A DNA stretch of 52,379 nucleotides from Elstera sp044372965. GTDB taxonomy: Bacteria; Pseudomonadota; Alphaproteobacteria; Elsterales; Elsteraceae. Below the pieces are notes generated by a model. The model saw only the letters and a program-made list of their open reading frames with translations, was not told where the DNA came from and did not search any database. Shown piece after piece: positions 14,954 through 22,328 of the stretch (position 1 is the stretch's first letter; each line of letters starts with the position of its first letter). The translations under genes and the position numbers were made by a program. Location: assembly GCF_044372965.1 (NCBI RefSeq), contig NZ_JBILQX010000006.1, positions 1 through 52,379 of the forward strand. The letters run 5' to 3'.

Positions 14954-16333
14954 CTACCGTAGTATCCGCACTCGGGGCGTGGCGGCACTCGCGGGCAATG
15001 GCGCAAACGCCAAAGCCAGCGCGTCCGCCCGATCCGGGCTTGGTTGGCCACGCTTTTTGAGATCGTCCTTGCTCTCCAGCTTCAACCGCCCCCGGCTATC
15101 GTAGCGATAGCGGATTTCCCCCAGTTGGCGCAGCAGCAGCGCGTCGTTGGGCAAGGATAGACGCCCCTCGGCGGCGCGTTCGCGAAGGATCCAGTAGAGT
15201 TCGGCGCGCAAGTTCAGAAAGCGCTCGCTTTCCTGGGCGGGGCGTCCGACGAGAATCGGCACGACGGGGACGCCCTGTTCGCGCAGCCGGTCCGTCACCC
15301 CGCCACCAACCCCGGCATCATCGACCTGCACCGCAACCGCCCCTGTTTTGCGCCAGGCCTCGATAATTTGGCCGACGGTGGTCATCGTATCTTGCTTGCG
15401 AAACGTTCCATGAATTTCGGCGCAATCCCCCCGGCGCAGAACGAGAACGGTTTCGTCCCGCCCGAAGCGGGCAATATCTACCCCCAGAACGACGGGCGTG
15501 CCCGCATCAATCCGTGCCTCGACACTCGCTTGCAGGAGAGCGGGCGACAGCAGCCGGTCGTCGGCGATATCGGGAAAGCGGCCCCGCACCTTGGCCTGCC
15601 ACAGGGGCGATTCCTCCCCCCAGCGCAGGCGCATTTCCTCCACCCATAGGGCGCTCACCAGTAGCGGGCGCAAAACCTCGGGGATTTCTTCGCCGGATAA
15701 GTTTGGCGTCGCGAAGGCATCAATCGCGAGGGTGTGAAACCCGCCGCCAGGGGCACAGGCGCGGGCGAAGGGACCCGCAGGATCATCGGGGTTCCCGATG
15801 GCGAGCAGGCGCGAAGCCTCATTGGTAATCAGCGTTTCAGCGGCGTCCCACAGGGCTTGCGGCACCCCCGAGGCTTCATCGAAAATCACCAGAACGCGCG
15901 CGGCATGAATGCCTTGAAAGCCGGTCATATCCCAATCATTGGGCTTGCGGCCATAGCCGACCAGCTCGCCGTCAATTAGCCATTCGGTGCGGTTGATCGT
16001 GCCGGGCAGTTTGCCGATTCGATGGGCGCGCTTGATCTCCCGCCACAAGATCGCCTTCACCTGGGCATTGGTGGGAGCCGAGGTCACGACGAAGCTCTCG
16101 CCCGGCGCGCCCGTCGCAATCCACCAGGCGGCAAGACGGCTGGCGAGGAAGCTTTTACCCGCGTCGTGACAGGAGGGCACCGCCACCCGGCGATAATCGC
16201 GCACGGCTTCGGCAATCGCGCGCTGACGGGACCACAGCGTCTCCCCCAGCGCCTGTTGGACAAAACCGACCGGATCGGCGCGAAACGCCAGGGGATCGAG
16301 CGGAACGTCGAGCGGGCGACGCGCACGGGTCAT
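14954..16333 (-). CDS. terL: Phage terminase large subunit
   Basis: The product is 459 aa. The ATPase half has a Walker A of the form SCHDAGKS (residues 54-61), a coupling segment VVTSAPTNAQVKAILW and Walker B VLVIFDEAS with Asp152-Glu153. The RNase H-like nuclease half has VVLGVDIARFG (Asp286), VQVDDAGVGGG (Asp338/339) and PDRADALALAF (Asp437). TerL pumps DNA into the prohead through the portal and cuts it. All key residues are intact. No small subunit gene is adjacent. It is 6.5 kb from the portal with non-phage genes between. An exact LexA-type box and an intrinsic terminator lie upstream. Confidence 0.93.
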   Translation of the reverse strand: MTRARRPLDVPLDPLAFRADPVGFVQQALGETLWSRQRAIAEAVRDYRRVAVPSCHDAGKSFLASRLAAWWIATGAPGESFVVTSAPTNAQVKAILWREIKRAHRIGKLPGTINRTEWLIDGELVGYGRKPNDWDMTGFQGIHAARVLVIFDEASGVPQALWDAAETLITNEASRLLAIGNPDDPAGPFARACAPGGGFHTLAIDAFATPNLSGEEIPEVLRPLLVSALWVEEMRLRWGEESPLWQAKVRGRFPDIADDRLLSPALLQASVEARIDAGTPVVLGVDIARFGRDETVLVLRRGDCAEIHGTFRKQDTMTTVGQIIEAWRKTGAVAVQVDDAGVGGGVTDRLREQGVPVVPILVGRPAQESERFLNLRAELYWILRERAAEGRLSLPNDALLLRQLGEIRYRYDSRGRLKLESKDDLKKRGQPSPDRADALALAFAPLPASAATPRVRILR

Positions 16334-16359
16334 GCCGGTCTCCTAAGCTAGAGGCACAG

Positions 16360-16390
16360 AAAAACCCCCGCCGGGAGGCACCGGCGGGGG
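16360..16390 (-). terminator. Intrinsic terminator 26 nt upstream of terL
   Basis: On the minus strand a 10-bp GC stem (16365-16374 with 16381-16390) and a 6-nt loop are followed by five U, ending 26-27 nt before the terL ATG. It lies between the LexA-type box and the gene, so transcripts started upstream must read through it. Confidence 0.8.
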
Positions 16391-16471
16391 GGAGGAAATT
16401 CGATCATCGATGGGCGAGCGGAAAGGCTCACTATCGAGAATCAGTTTGTCTTAGCAGACATCTAATGTCAA

Positions 16472-16486
16472 GAACAAATAGTGAAC
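16472..16486. promoter_or_regulatory. LexA-type (SOS) box upstream of terL
   Basis: On the minus strand this is GTTC-ACTATTT-GTTC, an exact match to the alphaproteobacterial LexA consensus GTTC-N7-GTTC. It is followed directly by TTGACA, a possible -35. It lies about 140 bp upstream of terL and 120 bp upstream of the divergent malonyl-CoA decarboxylase gene. LexA control is inferred from the motif. Confidence 0.65.
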
Positions 16487-16605
16487 TTTTGCCGCCGTCC
16501 CCCCGGTGCGCTACGCACCAACGGGCGGAATTTGCCCTTGTCTTGCCCATATCCACTGCCAAAATAACGGAAGGACTGAGGGTTTGACGGGAGTGCAGGC
16601 GGATC

Positions 16606-17982
16606 ATGACGGGCAGCTTTCTGGGCGATCTGATGCAGACCATTGCCGAGCGCGGCCGGGCGTTGATCGGCCCCGGGCGCGCTGTGTCCCCCTCCCCTCC
16701 CCAGTTGCTCGACCTCTGCGAGGCTTTGCTCTCCAGCCGGGGGGAGGCCTCGGGCGTTCGCCTCGCGCAAGACATCGTGACCGGCTGGCACGCCCTGCCG
16801 GAGGCAGATCGTGCGCCGTTCCTGCGTGGGCTGGCGACGCAGTTCGGGCCAGACCTGAAACGCCTGGAACGGGCGATCAGACATTACCAGGAGAGCCCCT
16901 CGCCCCTATTGGCGGCCAAGCTCCACGCCGCTACCGAACCGCGGCGGCAGGAGTTGATGCGCCGCCTTAATCTTGCCCCCGGCGGCACATCGGCGCTGGT
17001 CCGCTTGCGCGAAACGCTGTTGGCGCAGACCGACGCCAAGGGCGATTTGGCCGCGCTGGACGAAGATCTAACCCATCTTTTCACATCCTGGTTCAATCGG
17101 GGGTTTCTCGTGCTCCGTGCTATCGACTGGACGACGCCCGCCAATATTCTCGAAAAAATCATCCGCTATGAAGCTGTGCACGAAATCCACGATTGGAACG
17201 ATTTACGCCGCCGCCTGGAGCCGGAAGATCGGCGCTGCTTTGGTTTCTTTCATCCGCAATTGGTCGACGAGCCGCTGATTTTCGTGGAAGTGGCTCTCAC
17301 ACGCGGCATTCCCGATGCCATTGCCCCACTGTTGGCCGAAGACCGGGTGCCGATCCGCGCAACAGAAGCAACGACGGCGGTGTTCTACTCGATTTCCAAC
17401 TGCCAAACCGGGCTGCGCGGTATCTCTTTTGGGAATTTTCTCATCAAACATGTGGTGGAAACCTTGAGCCGGGAGATGCCGCGCCTCACCCAGTTCGTCA
17501 CCCTCTCGCCCGTGCCGGGCTTCGCTGCCTGGTTGAAGCGCGCGCGCAACGACACGAGCGATCTGCTCTCACCCGACGATCACGCCAGCCTAGCCACCCT
17601 CGACACACCCGACTGGAGCGCCAGCGCCGAGAGCCGGAAGGGGCTGGAACCCGCACTTCTTCACGCGGCGGCGGCTTACTTTCTCGACGCGAAGGATAAG
17701 CGCAATCGCCCGGTCGATGCCGTGGCGCGCTTCCATCTGGGCAATGGCGCGCGGCTGGAGCGCTTGAACCCCTTCGGCGATCTCTCCGCCAAAGGCTTGA
17801 AGCAGGCCCATGGGCTGATGGTTAACTACCTCTACCGCCCGGACGATATCGAGCGGAACCACGAAGCTTTCGCCACGCACGGCGAAGTGGTGGCTGCCGC
17901 CGCCGTACAGAAATGGCGCACCCCGCCCCGCCGCAGTCTCAGCGACCGGCTGCGCGATCTGACCGTGCCGACGCCGTCTTAG
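16606..17982 (+). CDS. Malonyl-CoA decarboxylase
   Basis: The product is 458 aa. A helical N-terminal domain (about residues 1-190) is followed by the acetyltransferase-like catalytic domain: RRCFGFFHPQLVDEPLIFVE, FYSISNCQTGLRGISFGNFL with the conserved Ser, and a C-terminal RFHLGNGARLERLNPFGD with the conserved His. These give the Ser-His pair of the family. It converts malonyl-CoA to acetyl-CoA and CO2. It stands alone and is divergent from terL. A hairpin follows the stop. Malonate synthesis or transport genes are not adjacent, so the metabolic context is unclear. Confidence 0.93.
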   Translation: MTGSFLGDLMQTIAERGRALIGPGRAVSPSPPQLLDLCEALLSSRGEASGVRLAQDIVTGWHALPEADRAPFLRGLATQFGPDLKRLERAIRHYQESPSPLLAAKLHAATEPRRQELMRRLNLAPGGTSALVRLRETLLAQTDAKGDLAALDEDLTHLFTSWFNRGFLVLRAIDWTTPANILEKIIRYEAVHEIHDWNDLRRRLEPEDRRCFGFFHPQLVDEPLIFVEVALTRGIPDAIAPLLAEDRVPIRATEATTAVFYSISNCQTGLRGISFGNFLIKHVVETLSREMPRLTQFVTLSPVPGFAAWLKRARNDTSDLLSPDDHASLATLDTPDWSASAESRKGLEPALLHAAAAYFLDAKDKRNRPVDAVARFHLGNGARLERLNPFGDLSAKGLKQAHGLMVNYLYRPDDIERNHEAFATHGEVVAAAAVQKWRTPPRRSLSDRLRDLTVPTPS

Positions 17983-18010
17983 AGCCGCGCGCCTTAAAGC
18001 TAGCGCGGCT
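17983..18010. repeat. Hairpin after the malonyl-CoA decarboxylase gene
   Basis: 8-bp arms AGCCGCGC and GCGCGGCT surround a 12-nt loop immediately after the stop codon. No U-tract follows. It is a likely RNA-end structure. Confidence 0.55.
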
Positions 18011-18064
18011 CCAAAAGCCGCCATTGCGGACGCGCCCGCCCGGCGAGGGCCAAAAGTAAAGCGA

Positions 18065-18098
18065 GAGCATCGTGCGTCATATTTGACGCGCGATGCTC
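18065..18098. repeat. Hairpin at the LysR gene 3' end
   Basis: 15-bp arms (18065-18079 and 18084-18098) with one mismatch enclose a 4-nt loop. The outermost base belongs to the LysR stop codon. It is probably a bidirectional end-of-transcript structure between the convergent genes. Confidence 0.6.
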
Positions 18099-18982
18099 TA
18101 AGTATCGGAAGGCTGCAACTGGGCGCGCTCGTCGGCGAATAAAGTCACCAGCCGGTCAATTGCCGTCGCAATCGGCGGGCTGGCGCGGCGATCCTCATGC
18201 ACGACCAGCCAAAGCTCGTTATTTTCTAAGGGTAGCGTCGGGCTCAGGCGCTTTAGATGCGGGTCGGCATCGCCGATAAACCGGGGCAGAACGCCGATCC
18301 CCACGCCGCCGCACACAGCATCGAGAATATTGATCCCTTGGGAACAGCGCAGCCTGGGCTTCAGGTGGGGCACCTCTCGCGCTAACCAACGCGCGCTCGG
18401 CAACCCTATCTGCCCCGTATCGAACGTCACCCACGCCGCCGTGCCCCAATCGCCGTGATATAAGCCTTCCTCGGCATCGGCGCGCACATAGACCGCGAAA
18501 GACGGAACCGGCAGCGACCGGATCAGCACATACCCCCGCTCCGGGCGACGGAGACGAAGGGCGATATCCGCCTGCGCAGTCGTCAGATCGACCGTGGCAT
18601 AGGAATTGAAAATCTCAATCGACAGGTCCTCGCCCGCAAGCCGCGCCGCATGGGTGGCGAGAAAACGCGAGATCCACCCGCCCGCCGTAATGCGGATAGG
18701 GCCGCGATCGGCTTCAAGCGCATGGCGAACCTCCGCTTCGATCCGCTCGGCGTGGGCGAAGAGCGCTTGGCCCTCGGGCGTGAGGGTAAAGCCGCTACGG
18801 CTGCGCACTAGCAGATTGCGCCCCACCCGCCGCTCAAGCCCCGCCAGCGCCCGGCTCACCGTCGGCTGGCTGAGCGCCAAGGTTGGGGCGGCCTGTGCAA
18901 CGCTGCCGGCGCGCGCAACAGCGAGAAACAGCCGCAGATCATCCCAGTTCACGGCGCGGGCGGAGGGCGAGGCAGACGACAT
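18098..18982 (-). CDS. LysR family transcriptional regulator
   Basis: The product is 294 aa from the ATG at 18982 (MSSASPSARAVNWDDLRLF); the frame is open 26 codons further, but those lie over the divergent small ORF. The winged helix-turn-helix is at about residues 14-73: DLRLFLAVARAGSVAQAAPT, then LSQPTVSRALAGLERRVG. A two-lobed ligand domain follows with ITAGGWISRFL and GVGIGVLPRFIGD. It is convergent with the malonyl-CoA decarboxylase gene and divergent from a 60-codon ORF at 19050. LysR proteins often control the divergent gene. The effector is unknown. Confidence 0.9.
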   Translation of the reverse strand: MSSASPSARAVNWDDLRLFLAVARAGSVAQAAPTLALSQPTVSRALAGLERRVGRNLLVRSRSGFTLTPEGQALFAHAERIEAEVRHALEADRGPIRITAGGWISRFLATHAARLAGEDLSIEIFNSYATVDLTTAQADIALRLRRPERGYVLIRSLPVPSFAVYVRADAEEGLYHGDWGTAAWVTFDTGQIGLPSARWLAREVPHLKPRLRCSQGINILDAVCGGVGIGVLPRFIGDADPHLKRLSPTLPLENNELWLVVHEDRRASPPIATAIDRLVTLFADERAQLQPSDT

Positions 18983-19049
18983 AGTTTTACGATCTGATCC
19001 AAACTCTTTGCCATCGAAGCAATGCCGCAGAATAGCGCATGCTTGGGGC

Positions 19050-19232
19050 ATGACGAACATTCTTCAGAGCTTGAAACGTCTTTGGCTTCGCCCGGTTGGA
19101 GCGACGCCAGACGCCCGCCCACTGCCGGATCTCGGGAACCTTCCCGCAATCCTCCGGCGCGATCTTAACCTTCCGCCCGACGAAGGGCTGGACGTGCTGA
19201 CGCGGATCAGCACGTCTAAATTTCAGCGGTAA
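19050..19232 (+). CDS. Small hypothetical protein (60 aa)
   Basis: The ATG at 19050 gives MTNILQSLKRLWLRPVG, then a Pro/Asp-rich middle, an ILRRDLNLPPDEGLDV motif and a basic end. The basic amphipathic N-terminus and LRRDLNLP segment faintly recall DUF1127-type small proteins, but this is not secure. It is divergent from the LysR gene (67 bp apart) and convergent with the binding-protein gene 14 bp away. The ribosome site is weak. Confidence 0.45.
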   Translation: MTNILQSLKRLWLRPVGATPDARPLPDLGNLPAILRRDLNLPPDEGLDVLTRISTSKFQR

Positions 19233-19246
19233 CGCTCAGGGGGCGC

Positions 19247-20032
19247 TTAACGCCGGTAGTTCTCCATGATCTTGTCCATCATGCCTTCTGCCGCCATCGC
19301 TTTAAGCGCGACGTTAATCTTTGCCAGAATCGGCGCCGCCACCGCCTCTTGACTGCGCGCGACGATGATATGGTTGGACTCGCTCGCAATGCGCTTCGGC
19401 AGCACCGTAACCTTATCCAGCGGCTCACCCAGGGCCTTCATTTGATACGCCAGAGCCGCCTCGCCGGGGTTGATAATGGCGGCATCGAGCCGCCCGGCCA
19501 GCAGCTTTTGCAGGCGCTGGCGGGGGTTCGAGTCCGCATCGCCCTGGAAATGCTTCTGAGCTTCGACAAAGCTTGCGCCGTAACTCGCGCCGTCCTGATA
19601 ACCGATGCGCTTACCCGTCAAATCCTCCGCCTTTTCGAAGGCAAATTCCCGCCCCTTGGCAACCACGAGGATCACCTCATCCACGCCCACCGGTTCGCTG
19701 AACAGAAAAATCTTCTCCCGATCCGGCGTTTTGAAAATTCCCGTTAGCCAACCCTCGCCCGCCTCGGCCTGCGTGTAAGCGCGCTTGAAAGGGGCCGCTT
19801 CTAGGAGCAACTCCACGCCCGCGCGGCGAAAGGCTTCGCGCGTTGCGTCGATCACATAGCCTTGCGTTTGTGCGCCCTCACGCCATGCTTTCGGCGGAAC
19901 CGCATCGTTCGCATACATTTTTATGGGGTCTGCCGCGCTTGCGGCGGTGGCTAACCCTAGCGCCAATCCAGCAACCATCGAAAACAGGTTATTTTTTAGA
20001 ATGTTTTTTCTATTTTTCCCAAAAAGTGACAT
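19247..20032 (-). CDS. Periplasmic solute-binding protein, family 3 (fifth, divergent)
   Basis: The product is 261 aa from the ATG at 20032, which follows GGAGGGG. A signal peptide with a basic start (KNRKNILKNN) and a hydrophobic core ends near ASA before ADPIKM. The domain shows YVIDATREAFRRAGVEL, FKRAYTQAEAGEGWL, PDREKIFLFSEPVG, DLTGKRIGYQDGASYG and RLQKLLAGRLDAAIINPGEAA, which is the classical SBP_bac_3 pattern. It is only distantly related to the four clustered paralogues and ends MENYRR. No permease gene is near. Polar amino acids are the common ligands of the family. Confidence 0.85.
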   Translation of the reverse strand: MSLFGKNRKNILKNNLFSMVAGLALGLATAASAADPIKMYANDAVPPKAWREGAQTQGYVIDATREAFRRAGVELLLEAAPFKRAYTQAEAGEGWLTGIFKTPDREKIFLFSEPVGVDEVILVVAKGREFAFEKAEDLTGKRIGYQDGASYGASFVEAQKHFQGDADSNPRQRLQKLLAGRLDAAIINPGEAALAYQMKALGEPLDKVTVLPKRIASESNHIIVARSQEAVAAPILAKINVALKAMAAEGMMDKIMENYRR

Positions 20033-20095
20033 TTCAACCCCTCCTTCTACTGGTGTTTCTGTTATTGAACTCAATTTTATCCGCGTGACGAGTCT

Positions 20096-20617
20096 TTATA
20101 GCGTCGCATCCATCGGCATTCCCCAATGATCCGCAACAGCATTCAGCGCTATTCTCAATATCTCGATACCGCTGGCCGGGTGCCGATGACTGCGCACCGC
20201 CCAATCGCGCGCGCTGATCCCCTCGCACAGAACCGCCGTCACGATGGCACTCAGGATCGGCCCAAGTCGCTGGGTAAGGCTTTGCCAGGCTTGCGCGGCG
20301 CGATGCTGCCCCTCCCCCGGCCCCTGGGGGGCCCCATTCCCCCGGCATAGCGCGGTCTGCAAGCGCTCCCCATAGGCAGCGATCACATCGGGTTGCCGAT
20401 AGAGTCGCTCCAGCAGGGCGCGCAGGCGAATCGCCGCATCGGCACAGCGCCCCTCTAAGTCCCCGCGCACGAGGTAACGATCGAGTACGTCTTGGGTCAG
20501 GCGCATGGGCGGATTTTTCTCGGCGTCCAACTCTTTTGGCAGCGGCATAGGCTCGGACCGGCGGCGGCGTTCGCGGGTGGGGAGAAGGAGAGCGGGTTTA
20601 GGGGTAGTTTTCGGCAT
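20096..20617 (-). CDS. DUF6456-like protein, candidate phage/GTA-related regulator
   Basis: The product is 173 aa from the ATG at 20617 (GGAG upstream; a GTG at 20650 is also open). The N-terminus is basic and disordered. The C-terminal part has RLGPILSAIVTAVLCEG, then a WAVRSHRHPASGIEILRIAL segment and NAVADHWG at the end, the pattern of DUF6456. In Rhodobacter, GafA carries this domain and activates gene transfer agent genes (known for the family). Here it stands alone, without the GafA N-terminal DNA-binding part. An exact LexA-type box and an intrinsic terminator lie upstream, the same layout as terL. The family call is from memory of the pattern and is moderate; the regulatory role is inference. 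Confidence 0.5.
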   Translation of the reverse strand: MPKTTPKPALLLPTRERRRRSEPMPLPKELDAEKNPPMRLTQDVLDRYLVRGDLEGRCADAAIRLRALLERLYRQPDVIAAYGERLQTALCRGNGAPQGPGEGQHRAAQAWQSLTQRLGPILSAIVTAVLCEGISARDWAVRSHRHPASGIEILRIALNAVADHWGMPMDATL

Positions 20618-20688
20618 TCGCGGGCTCCGGTTCAGCGCAAGGGGCTTCACCCTATGGCCCCAAAACCACCGCCAGGATTCTTGAGCCC

Positions 20689-20719
20689 AAAAAAAAGGCC
20701 GGGAGAATCTCCCCGGCCA
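20689..20719 (-). terminator. Intrinsic terminator upstream of the DUF6456-like gene
   Basis: A GGCCGGGG/CCCGGCC stem with AGA/TCT extension and one bulge is followed on the minus strand by eight U. It lies between the LexA-type box and the gene, 72 nt before the ATG (39 nt before the alternative GTG). Confidence 0.8.
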
Positions 20720-20736
20720 ACCGTGCTAATGAGAAT

Positions 20737-20751
20737 GTTCATTTTTTGTTC
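20737..20751. promoter_or_regulatory. LexA-type (SOS) box upstream of the DUF6456-like gene
   Basis: GTTC-ATTTTTT-GTTC on the plus strand is an exact GTTC-N7-GTTC. On the minus strand it lies inside the spacer that follows a perfect -35 TTGACA (20759-20764), as expected for a repressor site. It could also affect the plus-strand DUF1800 gene 102 bp away. Confidence 0.65.
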
Positions 20752-20852
20752 TTATTTTGTCAAGCCCCTTCCGCTCCCTGTCAGATCTTCCGGGGGATGG
20801 ATCGGCGCGTGCGGTCCAATAATAGCTATCCTCGCTTGACCGGAGCCGAAGC

Positions 20853-22328
20853 ATGCGCGTGTCCATTCTAGCTTTTTGGCTCATCGCGGCGAGCCTCTGC
20901 GCCCCCACCGCGCAGGCCTTGTCCCCCGAAGAAACCCGCCACCTGCTGGACCGCGCCGGGTTCGGCGCCACGCCGGGGGATATCGCTACCTACAAGCCAC
21001 TCTCGCGCACCAAGGCCGTCGATAAGCTGCTTGGCGACTTGGACGCACCAACGCTCACGCCGAACCCGGATTTCCTCGCGGGGGAACGTCCCGATGCGGT
21101 AACCTATAGGTCTACCAGCGATAAACCGCCGGAAGAGCGTCGCGCCTTTGCCCTCGCCCGCCAGGGGGAGGCGCTCGCCATTCGCGGCTGGTGGCTGACC
21201 GAAATGATTGGCGGCTCCTCCCCCTTGCGCGAACGCCTCGCCCTCATCTGGCACGGACATTTCACCTCGGCCTTCGAGAAAGTCCGGGTGCCGGATTTAA
21301 TGTGGCGACAGGTGGCCCTGTTCCGCGACCAGGGCACCCACAATTTCGCCGATCTGCTGCGGGGGATCGGCGAGGATGGCGCGATGTTCCGCTATCTCGA
21401 TGTGCCCAGCAGCCGGAAGAACAAGCCGAACGAAAATTTCGCCCGCGAATTGCTGGAACTTTATACCCTCGGCACCGGCAACTATAGCGAGCAGGATATT
21501 AAAGAGGCCGCGAAAACCATGGTCGGCTGGCGGCTGAACGCGGGTGATCTGCGCCCCCTGTTCGTCCCGGCAAGCGCCATCGCCGGCCCCAAGCAGGTGC
21601 TCGGCGAAAGCGTGACCGACCTCAAGGATGTCATTACGGTTCTGCTGAAGCAGCGCGCCACCGCCCGCTTCGTGACGGAAAAACTCTGGCTCGCCCTCAT
21701 CTCCCCCACGCCCGACCCAGCCCAAATCGAGATGCTGGCCAAAGGTTTCTTCGACAGCGGCTATGAGCTTCGCCCGCTCGTCCGCGCGATGCTGCTGAGC
21801 GAGGCGTTCTGGTCGCCCGAGGCCCATGGCCGCTTGGTAAAATCCCCGGTCGATCTGGTCGCGGGCACCGTGCGGCGCTTCGGGATGCCGGTGAAGGACG
21901 CGCGCTGGCTCGCCATCGAAACCCGGCTGCTTGGGCAAGATTTGCTCGATCCGCCGAACGTGCGCGGCTGGCCCGGCGGGATGGATTGGATCAGCACCGA
22001 TTCGCTGCTAAAGCGCCGCGCCGTCCTCACACGCCTCGCCTATGGCGAGCCGCCCGAGCCCGCCAACCGCCAGCCCGATGGTCTTGCGGCGCAATATGCG
22101 CGCCTCTCAGGACTGACCCAGGCGAACGCCAAAGCCTCGGCGGGCAGTATGCAGGGCCGAGCCGTGAGCTTGGGGGATTTCTTCGCAAAAAACCCGCTAT
22201 TCCTGGCCGACGAAACCTTGCTGCAAAAATCGATCCTGGCCGAAGCCCCCGTGCAACCGCCGACGCGCTCCACCCCGCCGGACCGGCTGCTGGAACTGCT
22301 GCTCGACCCCGCTTACGAGGTGAAATAA
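20853..22328 (+). CDS. DUF1800 family secreted protein
   Basis: The product is 491 aa with a signal peptide of about 22 residues (MRVSILAFWLIAASLC.. ending AQA). Landmarks of DUF1800 are the ETRHLLDRAGFGATPGDI start, LRERLALIWHGHFTSAF, a RKNKPNENFARELLELYTLG block, YSEQDIKEAAKTMVGW and the C-terminal DPPNVRGWPGG. The family is always paired with DUF1501; the function is unknown, and export to the envelope is predicted. The stop overlaps the start of the DUF1501 gene by one base (TAATG). The LexA-type box is upstream, but its effect on this gene is uncertain. Confidence 0.92.
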   Translation: MRVSILAFWLIAASLCAPTAQALSPEETRHLLDRAGFGATPGDIATYKPLSRTKAVDKLLGDLDAPTLTPNPDFLAGERPDAVTYRSTSDKPPEERRAFALARQGEALAIRGWWLTEMIGGSSPLRERLALIWHGHFTSAFEKVRVPDLMWRQVALFRDQGTHNFADLLRGIGEDGAMFRYLDVPSSRKNKPNENFARELLELYTLGTGNYSEQDIKEAAKTMVGWRLNAGDLRPLFVPASAIAGPKQVLGESVTDLKDVITVLLKQRATARFVTEKLWLALISPTPDPAQIEMLAKGFFDSGYELRPLVRAMLLSEAFWSPEAHGRLVKSPVDLVAGTVRRFGMPVKDARWLAIETRLLGQDLLDPPNVRGWPGGMDWISTDSLLKRRAVLTRLAYGEPPEPANRQPDGLAAQYARLSGLTQANAKASAGSMQGRAVSLGDFFAKNPLFLADETLLQKSILAEAPVQPPTRSTPPDRLLELLLDPAYEVK

